Shown: in pieces, positions 1 through 5,781 of the stretch | Layout: each line of letters opens with the position of its first letter | How positions within the stretch are numbered: position 1 is the first letter of the stretch | From: Bacteroidales bacterium | GTDB taxonomy: Bacteria > Bacteroidota > Bacteroidia > Bacteroidales > Azobacteroidaceae | Length of the DNA stretch: 5,781 nt | Direction: 5' to 3' | Assembly: GCA_020860885.1 (NCBI GenBank) | Contig: JAJBTS010000162.1 | Location: 1-5,781, forward strand | Program-made: the position numbers and the translations under genes | Notes under the pieces: model-generated | Told to the model about the DNA's origin: nothing | The model's database searches: none | Seen by the model: only the letters and a program-made list of their open reading frames with translations

Positions 1-502
1 ACTGAAACTTCTCTATGATTAATTCCAATATGGTTTTTTCATTTATGGGGATTAAAGGTTTAGGAATAACATTCGTTAATGGCTTTAGACGAGTTCCTTT
101 TCCTCCCGCCATTATTATTACAGGTAAATCTAACTTCTCTCTATTATTCTCTATAGCTCCATCAAAAATATCATTCCAAAAAATAACATTTACCAAGTCT
201 CCTTTTTCATTTAAAACAGGCATGCTTTCAGCCCGCATAGAAATCATTTTATTTTTTATTGAATCAATAGATTCATTTTCATCCACATAAACTTTATTAA
301 AATCTATAATCTTTTCAATTGATTCTGCTAGAGAGACATTATTGATAATGGCACGTTGTATATCTCCGATTGTTAACATAGAAATAAAGTTATCGTTATC
401 GAAAACTAAAAGCGACTTAACGCTTTTTTCATCCATAACTTTCAACGCACTAAGAATAGAATCGGAATTATTTATTCCTTTAAACTGATTTTTGTCTAAC
501 AT
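1..502 (-). CDS. ptmE: CBS-domain nucleotidyltransferase, PtmE-like (probable glucosamine-1-phosphate guanylyltransferase), 3' end outside the window
   Basis: Reading leftward from the ATG at 502, 167 codons stay open to the window edge, so the C-terminal part is missing. Two CBS repeats come first, roughly residues 13-55 and 70-115 (the second contains MRAESMPVLNEKG). A nucleotidyltransferase domain then starts near residue 127, with VIIMAGGKGTRLKPLTN at 129-144 and the IPKPLIPI metal/sugar-phosphate motif at 146-153. Tandem CBS domains fused to an NTP-transferase domain are characteristic of Campylobacter PtmE, which makes GDP-glucosamine for the GDP-linked legionaminic acid route. The choice of GTP over other NTPs, and of GlcN-1-P as substrate, is inferred from that family and from the legB/legC/legH neighbours. 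The CBS pair may bind an adenosyl ligand and regulate activity. The start shares one base with the legH stop (TAATG), suggesting translational coupling; no Shine-Dalgarno is evident. A generic mannose-1-phosphate guanylyltransferase-like enzyme is the main alternative. Confidence 0.85.
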   Translation of the reverse strand, partial: MLDKNQFKGINNSDSILSALKVMDEKSVKSLLVFDNDNFISMLTIGDIQRAIINNVSLAESIEKIIDFNKVYVDENESIDSIKNKMISMRAESMPVLNEKGDLVNVIFWNDIFDGAIENNREKLDLPVIIMAGGKGTRLKPLTNVIPKPLIPINEKTILELIIEKFQ

Positions 503-1131
503 TACTTGATTTTTTGGATAGGATTACCAAGATATATTCCCGGGATTTCAATATTTTTATTTACAAATGCGCCAGCACTCACAATTGACTCATCTACAAT
601 AAATATACCATTAGATACAACACTCTGACTTCCGATAAATACAGAATTTCCAATACGACAATCTCCATTAATCATTGCTCCAGTAGAAATATGAGTATAA
701 TTTCCAATAGAAACATCATGCTCTATATTGGAAAACGTGTTTATTATACAGCCTCGACCAATTTTAGTGTCTACGTTTATCACGGCTTTATGCATGACAA
801 CAGTACCTTCTCCAAGTGATGCATATTTTGATATTTGTGCTGTAGGAGATATGACTGTAGCCAAGACTCCCCCTGCCTTTTCTATTTCTCTATGGATTTT
901 AATCCTTAAAGAAGAATTTTTAATTTGTCCTACAGTAACCAAAAATAATGCATCATTTACATATTTAGGAATATCATCATCTGTTCCAATAACTTTATAT
1001 CCAAGAATAGATTTACCGACATTCTCTGCAAGATCTAATATTCCAACAATTGAATAATCGGCTTTTTCTGCAACATCAATTACAGATTTACAATGACCTC
1101 CTCCTCCAACTAAAATTAGTTTTTTTATCAT
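502..1131 (-). CDS. legH: Sugar N-acetyltransferase, NeuD/PglD family (LegH-like)
   Basis: A 209-residue protein of the usual length for NeuD/PglD/LegH acyltransferases. The N-terminal Rossmann-like part opens with LILVGGGGHCKSVIDVAE (residues 5-22), the nucleotide-sugar binding signature. From about residue 92 the sequence becomes a left-handed beta-helix of imperfect hexapeptide repeats (ISPTAQI, SLGEGTVV, TKIGRGCI, VSIGNYTHI, CRIGNSVFI). His138 in NIEHDVSIG aligns with the catalytic base of PglD. The family transfers acetyl from acetyl-CoA to the 4-amino group of a UDP- or GDP-linked 4-amino-4,6-dideoxy sugar. Directly after legB and legC, the expected product is the 2,4-diacetamido-2,4,6-trideoxyhexose nucleotide that precedes legionaminic acid. 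The start shares one base with the legC stop (TAATG), and the stop shares one base with the next start. It could instead act in a bacillosamine-type branch; the acetyltransferase family itself is secure. Confidence 0.9.
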   Translation of the reverse strand: MIKKLILVGGGGHCKSVIDVAEKADYSIVGILDLAENVGKSILGYKVIGTDDDIPKYVNDALFLVTVGQIKNSSLRIKIHREIEKAGGVLATVISPTAQISKYASLGEGTVVMHKAVINVDTKIGRGCIINTFSNIEHDVSIGNYTHISTGAMINGDCRIGNSVFIGSQSVVSNGIFIVDESIVSAGAFVNKNIEIPGIYLGNPIQKIK

Positions 1132-2270
1132 TACCTCACACTACTAGGAATATTTACTACTCTATCTTCAAACCAAATAGTATTAGTCAAATCATCGGTT
1201 TGACAATCCTTAAACATTTCTAGTTTATTCATTAATTTCCATATAGGACGAGTCATTATACCATTATCATTCGTAAATTTCAGGAAACTATTCCTGCTTT
1301 CCTGATCTTTAAGAATAATAGCATTTAACCAATAGTTGGACTCACAACAAAGAGGCTCATTAAAAAAAGTTAAATCTAAATCATTACTCAAATATTGTTT
1401 GTAATATTGAGCTGTTTCCCTTTTATTTTTAAGTATGAACTCTAAATTTTCCATTTGAGCACAACCTAAAGCAGCATTAATATTTGGCATTCGATAATTA
1501 TAGCCAATATAATCATGCACAAATTCCCAACGGTGAGGAACTTTTGCCTGAGTGGTGATATGTTTTGCATGAGATCCTAACATCTCGTCCTGAAACAATA
1601 ACATCCCCCCTCCTCCTGTTGTAATCGTTTTATTTCCATTAAAACTAAGTATACCTATTTTTCCGAATGTTCCTGTATGTTTCCCTTTATAAAAACTGCC
1701 TAAACTTTCCGCAGCATCTTCAACTAGTTCAATTGAAAATTCTTTACATACATCTACTAGTTTATCAATAATAACAGGATGACCAAAGGTATGCATAGGT
1801 AAACAACACTTAATACGTCGCCCTGTATTTTTATTATAACATCCATCTGAACGAATCTCTCCATTATTAATCAGCCATTCTTTCACTTTTCTTGGAGAGA
1901 GACCCATTGTTTCTTTATCGACATCAATGAAAACAGGATAAGCTCCTGAATAGCTTATAGCATTTACCGTAGCTATAAAAGTAAGAGCTTGAGTTAAAAC
2001 TTCATCTCCTTCTTCTACACCCACCAGTTTCAAGGCTATATGTAATGCATTTGTTCCATTAACACATACCACTGCCTTTTTTACTCCTGTATATTCTTGA
2101 ATAAGAGACTCAAATTTATCCACGAATTTTCCTACACTGGATACAAATATTGAATCAATACATTCATTCAGATATTTTTTATCATTTCCTTGAAGATAAG
2201 GAGCATGTAGAGGTATAAAATCTTTTGTATTATATATTTTTCTTACAAAGTCAACAAAATCGCTATACAT
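1131..2270 (-). CDS. legC: PLP-dependent nucleotide-sugar aminotransferase, LegC family
   Basis: A 379-residue DegT/DnrJ/EryC1-type (fold type I) aminotransferase of full length. Landmarks in order are the LHAPYLQGND entry (21-30), VCVNGTNALHIALK (68-81) for cofactor phosphate contact, EDAAESLGS (184-192) with the pyridine-nitrogen Asp185, SFNGNKTITTGGGGM (209-223) with Schiff-base Lys214, and YNYRMPNINAALG (257-269). The stretch from GEIRSDGCYNK through TGRRIKCCLPMHTFGHP (137-165) is typical of LegC rather than generic DegT enzymes. It is expected to aminate C4 of the 4-keto-6-deoxy sugar nucleotide made by LegB, using glutamate as donor in the cytoplasm. Its ATG overlaps the end of legB by 8 bases (ATGTATAG contains both the start and the legB TAG stop), and its TAA shares a base with the legH ATG. 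No Shine-Dalgarno precedes it. All key residues look intact. Confidence 0.92.
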   Translation of the reverse strand: MYSDFVDFVRKIYNTKDFIPLHAPYLQGNDKKYLNECIDSIFVSSVGKFVDKFESLIQEYTGVKKAVVCVNGTNALHIALKLVGVEEGDEVLTQALTFIATVNAISYSGAYPVFIDVDKETMGLSPRKVKEWLINNGEIRSDGCYNKNTGRRIKCCLPMHTFGHPVIIDKLVDVCKEFSIELVEDAAESLGSFYKGKHTGTFGKIGILSFNGNKTITTGGGGMLLFQDEMLGSHAKHITTQAKVPHRWEFVHDYIGYNYRMPNINAALGCAQMENLEFILKNKRETAQYYKQYLSNDLDLTFFNEPLCCESNYWLNAIILKDQESRNSFLKFTNDNGIMTRPIWKLMNKLEMFKDCQTDDLTNTIWFEDRVVNIPSSVR

Positions 2271-3240
2271 TGTAAATATTCGTTTTATATTTTTTCAAAT
2301 TTTCAGCATTCATAAACCATTCTATTGTTTCTTTTAATCCTTTTTCGAGATCATACTCCGGAGTAAATCCTATCAATGACTTTATTTTAGAATTATCGCC
2401 CCATAACCTGAAAACTTCCGAATTTTTAGGTCGTAACCGTTGAGTATCTTCAATGAAAGACACATCTGAACCCATTATTTTAGCAATCAATTTTAATGTA
2501 TCCCGCATAGATATTTCATAATTGCTTGAAATATTTACTTCCTGCCCGATTGCAATATCACATTTGGATAATTCAATGAATCCTTTGCATGTATCTTTTA
2601 CATAATTAAAATCCCGGGTGGGAGATAAGTCACCTAATTTAATTTCTTTCATCCCACTTGCAATTTGAGAAATTATAGTTGGAATAATAGCCCTTGCGGA
2701 CTGTCGAGGCCCATAAGTATTAAAAGGGCGTACTATTGTAACAGGTAATTCAAAAGCATTATAGAAACTCAATGCCAGCATATCAGCTCCAATTTTACTC
2801 GCGGAATAAGGAGATTGAGGCTGTTTCGGATGTTTCTCGTCAATCGGTACATAGATTGCAGTTCCATATACCTCCGAGGTAGACGTTACTAATATACGGC
2901 TTACATTATTTTCTTTTGCAGCCTGACAGATGTTAAGTGTTCCTTTTACATTCGTATCTACATAACTATCAGGAGCTACATAAGAATAAGGTATAGCAAT
3001 CAAAGCTGCAAGATGGTAAATTATATCAATATCTTTGGTAATATATTTACAGAAATGCGGATCGCGCACATCTCCAGTGATGACTTCCAAATTAGGGTGC
3101 TGCAAATCATCTAACCACCCCCAATAATTGAATGAGTTATAATAAGACAATGCCTTTACATTATAACCTTCTTTCAATAACATCTCTGTTAAGTGAGAAC
3201 CTATAAAGCCATCAGCTCCTGTTACTAATACATTTTTCAT
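2263..3240 (-). CDS. legB: NAD-dependent nucleotide-sugar 4,6-dehydratase, LegB family
   Basis: A 325-residue extended short-chain dehydrogenase/reductase of full length. It starts with the Rossmann motif VTGADGFIGSHL (residues 6-17), followed by YYNSFNYWGWLDDL (33-46), a segment I associate with LegB dehydratases. GDVRD (56-60) and HLAALIAIPYSY (76-87) follow. The active-site strand is VTSTSEVYG (118-126), with Tyr145 and Lys149 in PYSASK, then RPFNTYGPRQSARAIIP (171-187). The family removes water across C4-C6 of a GlcNAc nucleotide to give the 4-keto-6-deoxy sugar; Campylobacter LegB uses GDP-GlcNAc, while related enzymes use UDP-GlcNAc. The nearby PtmE-like gene favours the GDP form here, but that is inference. 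The Rossmann strand begins at residue 3, so the ATG at 3240 is the only sensible start even though it lies 29 bases inside the end of wecB. The TAG stop lies inside the start of legC. Confidence 0.92.
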   Translation of the reverse strand: MKNVLVTGADGFIGSHLTEMLLKEGYNVKALSYYNSFNYWGWLDDLQHPNLEVITGDVRDPHFCKYITKDIDIIYHLAALIAIPYSYVAPDSYVDTNVKGTLNICQAAKENNVSRILVTSTSEVYGTAIYVPIDEKHPKQPQSPYSASKIGADMLALSFYNAFELPVTIVRPFNTYGPRQSARAIIPTIISQIASGMKEIKLGDLSPTRDFNYVKDTCKGFIELSKCDIAIGQEVNISSNYEISMRDTLKLIAKIMGSDVSFIEDTQRLRPKNSEVFRLWGDNSKIKSLIGFTPEYDLEKGLKETIEWFMNAENLKKYKTNIYNV

Positions 3241-4375
3241 TTAATAGAATATTTACGATTTTCTCACAAGCTCTTCCGTCTCCATAAGGATTATGAGCAT
3301 GCGACATATTATTATAAATTAATTCATCTTTCAATAGTAAATTCACATTTTCCACAATTTCACTGCAGTTAGTACCTACCAGTTTTACGGTTCCTGCATT
3401 TACCGCTTCCGGACGTTCCGTCGTATCGCGCATAACAAGTACTGGCTTACCTAAGGACGGTGCTTCCTCCTGAATTCCCCCACTATCTGTTAAAATAATA
3501 TGAGAATTTTGCATTAAATATATAAACGGTAAATAATCAAGTGGTGAAATCAAATAAACGTTATCAATCCCATCCAGTAAATCATATACCGGTTTCTGAA
3601 CGTTCGGATTTAAATGTACCGGATAAACGATATCTGTATCCGGATGTTCTATAGCAAGATCTTTTAATGCCTTGCAAATATTCAAAAATCCGTCTCCAAA
3701 ATTCTCTCTTCTATGACCGGTAATTAAAACATACTTTTTATTATCCCTTATCTGATAACCTTTATTTTGGATCTGTGTAATCAGATCTTGTTTTAATTTT
3801 TGATCCGACTGAATTATATCCACAGCCATCAATAAAGCATCGATAACAGTATTACCTGTTATAAATATCTTTTCAGGATCAATATTTTCTTTTTCCAGAT
3901 TTTTCTTAGAAATCTCTGTGGGAGCAAAACAATAATCCGAAATGCGATCTGTCAACTGACGATTCATCTCTTCAGGCCAGGGAGAGTATAAATTATAAGT
4001 TCTGAGGCCAGCTTCCACATGAGCAATCTTTATTTGCTGGTAAAAAGCAGCTATACTCGTTACCATTGAAGTAGTAGTATCCCCATGTACAAAGACGATA
4101 TCCGGCAGAAAGGCTTTTATAACGTCTCTCATACCTAATAAAACTTTTGAAGAAATATCGTATAAATCTTGATTAGGTGACATTATATCTAAATCGTAAT
4201 CAGGGGCGATTCCAAACACCTCCAAAACCTGATCCAGCATTTGCCGGTGTTGCCCTGTCATACAAACTTTCACATCAAAATTATCAGGATACTTTTGAAA
4301 TTCCTTTACCAGAGGAGCCATTTTAATGGCTTCCGGACGAGTTCCAAAAACTAATAATACCTTATTGCGTTTCAT
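3212..4375 (-). CDS. wecB: UDP-N-acetylglucosamine 2-epimerase, non-hydrolysing
   Basis: A 387-residue GT-B-fold epimerase that interconverts UDP-GlcNAc and UDP-ManNAc in the cytoplasm. The N-terminus carries LVFGTRPEAIKMAPLV (8-23) and TGQHRQML (40-47). The catalytic acids known from E. coli WecB are all present: Asp99 in VHGDTTTS, Glu121 in HVEAGLRT and Glu135 in WPEEMNRQ. His221 in TGHRRENFG is also kept. The C-terminal UDP-binding half has LTDSGGIQEEAPSLGKPVLV (295-314) followed by MRDTTERPEA. E. coli WecB is 376 residues; the extra length here is mostly the C-terminal tail (NEKCISNRS), which reads into the start of legB. It begins 23 bases after the wecC stop, so the two are almost certainly cotranscribed and supply UDP-ManNAcA together. 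No Shine-Dalgarno is visible before the ATG. The non-hydrolysing class is favoured over hydrolysing NeuC/LegG types by the motifs and by the wecC partner. Confidence 0.95.
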   Translation of the reverse strand: MKRNKVLLVFGTRPEAIKMAPLVKEFQKYPDNFDVKVCMTGQHRQMLDQVLEVFGIAPDYDLDIMSPNQDLYDISSKVLLGMRDVIKAFLPDIVFVHGDTTTSMVTSIAAFYQQIKIAHVEAGLRTYNLYSPWPEEMNRQLTDRISDYCFAPTEISKKNLEKENIDPEKIFITGNTVIDALLMAVDIIQSDQKLKQDLITQIQNKGYQIRDNKKYVLITGHRRENFGDGFLNICKALKDLAIEHPDTDIVYPVHLNPNVQKPVYDLLDGIDNVYLISPLDYLPFIYLMQNSHIILTDSGGIQEEAPSLGKPVLVMRDTTERPEAVNAGTVKLVGTNCSEIVENVNLLLKDELIYNNMSHAHNPYGDGRACEKIVNILLNEKCISNRS

Positions 4376-4398
4376 CTAACAAAATTTGAGATTCATTC

Positions 4399-5619
4399 TT
4401 ATTTTCTTATCCCACAAAAATCCAATTCAATTTTTTCATTATCTTTTTCTAACAAGAAAAATGGAGAATGAGCAACCAACCATACTACAATATCGGCTTT
4501 TTTATACGCCTCGTCATAAGATGTCAGATTAAACGTTTTATGTTTGGAAATATTAGGTTCCACCACCAAAATATCAGCCGGAGATTCACTAATAATCCTT
4601 GAGACAATATACATAGCCGGAGATTCTCTCAAATCATCAATATTAGGTTTAAATGCTAATCCCATACAAGCTACAATAGGCTCTCTTCCCTTTTCAATCT
4701 CATATTGTTGACAAGTTTCAATAACACGATTAGCGCACCAATCGGCCTTATAATCATTTGTTTCTCTTGATCGTTTAATAATTTGAGCCTGTTCAGGGAA
4801 ATCAGAAACGATAAACCACGGATCAACAGCAATGCAATGTCCTCCAACTCCGGCACCCGGTTGCAGAATATTTACCCTAGGATGTTTATTGGCCAATTCA
4901 ATTAATTCCCACACATTTATATCAGCTTTATCACAAATCATAGATAACTCATTCGCAAATGCAATTTGAACATCGCGCGAAGAGTTTTCTGTTAATTTAC
5001 ACATCTCAGCCGTACGTGCATTTGTTGGGTGTAGAGTCCCTTTTACAAAACGGGAATAAAATTCAATTGCTTTTTGAGTGGATTCGGTATTAATCCCTCC
5101 TATAACTCTATCATTGTTTTCCAATTCATAAATTACATTTCCCGGTAAAACCCGTTCCGGACAATAAGCTATATAAATTTTATCTTTTAATTCAGGTCTT
5201 TCCTTCCATATTAATGCAGCCATCTTCTCTGTTGTCATCACAGGAGAAGTTGATTCTATAACAAAAAGATCTCCTTCTTTTAAGAAAGGGATCACAGCTT
5301 TTGTTCCTGCTTCTACGTAAGAAATATCTGCGCGATGATTTTGTTTGAAAGGTGTAGGTACTACTATAAAATAAGCCTCTGCCTGTTGAGGTTTCAAGGC
5401 CGCCCGAAGATACCCATTACGGACAACATCTTTAACGAGAGAATCTAAATAGGGTTCTATTATATGTATTTTTCCTTGATTGATTGTTTCCACAACCTGA
5501 GGATTAACATCCACCCCTAAAATATTTAAGCCTTTGGATGCAGCAAAAGCAGCTGTAGGTAAACCTATGTAACCCAACCCCACAAAAACTGCATCAATAA
5601 TCTTTTCAGTATTATTCAT
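4399..5619 (-). CDS. wecC: UDP-N-acetyl-D-mannosamine dehydrogenase
   Basis: A 406-residue member of the UDP-glucose/GDP-mannose dehydrogenase superfamily, close to the 420 residues of E. coli WecC. The NAD-binding loop is VGLGYIGLPTA (13-23), with the acidic end of the second strand at Asp37 (GVDVNP). VPTPF (87-91), ESTSPV (122-127) and YCPERVLPG (152-160) follow. The catalytic region has KLTENSSRD (208-216) and PGAGVGGHCIAVDPWF (254-269) with nucleophile Cys262. The C-terminal UDP-sugar domain has MGLAFKPNIDDLRESPA (319-335). The enzyme oxidises C6 of UDP-ManNAc twice to give UDP-ManNAcA. ManNAc specificity rests on the overall WecC-like motifs and on wecB immediately downstream; UDP-GlcNAc dehydrogenase is the nearest alternative. 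The ATG at 5619 is supported because an in-frame TAA lies 12 bases upstream and the Rossmann motif starts normally after it. It is the first complete gene of the visible unit. Confidence 0.93.
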   Translation of the reverse strand: MNNTEKIIDAVFVGLGYIGLPTAAFAASKGLNILGVDVNPQVVETINQGKIHIIEPYLDSLVKDVVRNGYLRAALKPQQAEAYFIVVPTPFKQNHRADISYVEAGTKAVIPFLKEGDLFVIESTSPVMTTEKMAALIWKERPELKDKIYIAYCPERVLPGNVIYELENNDRVIGGINTESTQKAIEFYSRFVKGTLHPTNARTAEMCKLTENSSRDVQIAFANELSMICDKADINVWELIELANKHPRVNILQPGAGVGGHCIAVDPWFIVSDFPEQAQIIKRSRETNDYKADWCANRVIETCQQYEIEKGREPIVACMGLAFKPNIDDLRESPAMYIVSRIISESPADILVVEPNISKHKTFNLTSYDEAYKKADIVVWLVAHSPFFLLEKDNEKIELDFCGIRK

Positions 5620-5628
5620 ATTTTGTAC

Positions 5629-5736
5629 TTATTGAATTCTTATAATTTTATATATAAAAAACGGTAATTTTTCTAGCTTTATTGATAGCAGTAAATCCAA
5701 ATAACCCAATATTACAGCAATTATAGATTTTTTCAT
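5629..5736 (-). pseudogene. 35-codon ORF resembling a decayed N-terminus of a nucleotide-sugar dehydrogenase
   Basis: An ATG at 5736 opens 35 codons that end in TAA at 5631-5629, nine bases before the wecC ATG and in the same frame as wecC. The protein begins MKKSIIAVI and continues LGYLDLLLSIKLEK. Laid beside the usual start of UDP-sugar dehydrogenases (MKK..IAVIGLGYVGLPLA), it matches if one glycine codon is missing from GLGY and three residues have changed. Each change needs one base only: Gly to Asp (GAT), Pro to Leu (CTG) and Ala to Ser (TCA). After Lys23 the similarity is lost. The NAD-binding glycines are disrupted, so a functional dehydrogenase is excluded. The comparison uses a remembered family consensus, not an alignment. 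It could instead be a small leader peptide or a chance ORF, since no Shine-Dalgarno precedes it. Confidence 0.3.
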
Positions 5737-5781
5737 TACTAAAATAATTTACATAAAGGTATAATACAGTCACAGTAAAGG

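Noticed and set aside
15..290. Plus-strand open frame of 91 codons
   Set aside because: It lies opposite the CBS/nucleotidyltransferase gene, which has clear motifs in its own frame; the plus-strand translation shows no recognisable domain.
728..1057. Plus-strand open frame of 109 codons
   Set aside because: It is antisense to legH, whose hexapeptide repeats and GGGGH motif show the true coding strand.
4671..4856. Minus-strand open frame of 61 codons
   Set aside because: It is a second frame inside wecC over the conserved catalytic Cys region, with no features of its own.
5646..5659. Perfect 14-base palindrome TTTTATATATAAAA upstream of wecC
   Set aside because: It is pure A/T with no GC stem, so it is too weak for a terminator and is expected by chance in this composition.
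5648..5779. Open minus-strand frame of 43 codons from the right edge to a TAA at 5650-5648, possibly the tail of an upstream gene
   Set aside because: The translation (with parts such as IGLFGFTAINKARK) matches nothing I recognise, an open run of this length can occur by chance, and it conflicts with the dehydrogenase-like ORF in another frame. It is not excluded; the sequence to the right would settle it.
5754..5779. TACCTTTA on the minus strand (5761-5754), one base off the Bacteroides -7 box TAnnTTTG, as a promoter for wecC
   Set aside because: The only TTTG-like upstream element (TTTA at 5779-5776) is 14 bases away, shorter than the usual spacing, and such boxes are common in AT-rich DNA.

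Overview
This window holds part of a surface-glycan biosynthesis locus. All six recognisable genes lie on the minus strand, in the order wecC > wecB > legB > legC > legH > ptmE-like when read from the right edge to the left. They are packed as one transcription unit: a 23 bp gap (wecC/wecB), a 29 bp overlap (wecB/legB), an 8 bp overlap (legB/legC), and two identical one-base TAATG stop/start junctions (legC/legH and legH/ptmE-like). The last gene runs off the left edge. No tRNA, rRNA, CRISPR array, insertion sequence or convincing terminator is visible.

Two precursor pathways are joined. wecB and wecC encode the enzymes that turn UDP-GlcNAc into UDP-ManNAc and then UDP-ManNAcA. legB, legC, legH and the CBS-domain nucleotidyltransferase match the first half of the legionaminic acid route: activation of an amino sugar (GDP route by analogy with Campylobacter PtmE), 4,6-dehydration, 4-amination and 4-N-acetylation. 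The hydrolysing epimerase (LegG), the synthase (LegI) and the CMP transferase (LegF) are not in the window; by analogy with known clusters they are probably beyond the left edge. The likely product is a capsule, O-antigen or glycoprotein glycan containing acidic amino sugars.

The DNA is AT-rich: by hand count, bases 1-480 are about 30% GC and bases 4441-4920 about 37%. All starts are ATG and none has a well-placed Shine-Dalgarno sequence. Together with the gene content this suggests a Bacteroidota member (Bacteroides/Parabacteroides/Prevotella-like), but that is inference only.

The 162 bases upstream of wecC (5620-5781) have no clear gene. They contain a 35-codon ORF, in frame with wecC, that resembles a decayed N-terminus of a nucleotide-sugar dehydrogenase and may be a recombination scar. 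Otherwise the window is a recognisable, fairly ordinary sugar-nucleotide cluster; I see no evidence of a wholly new system.
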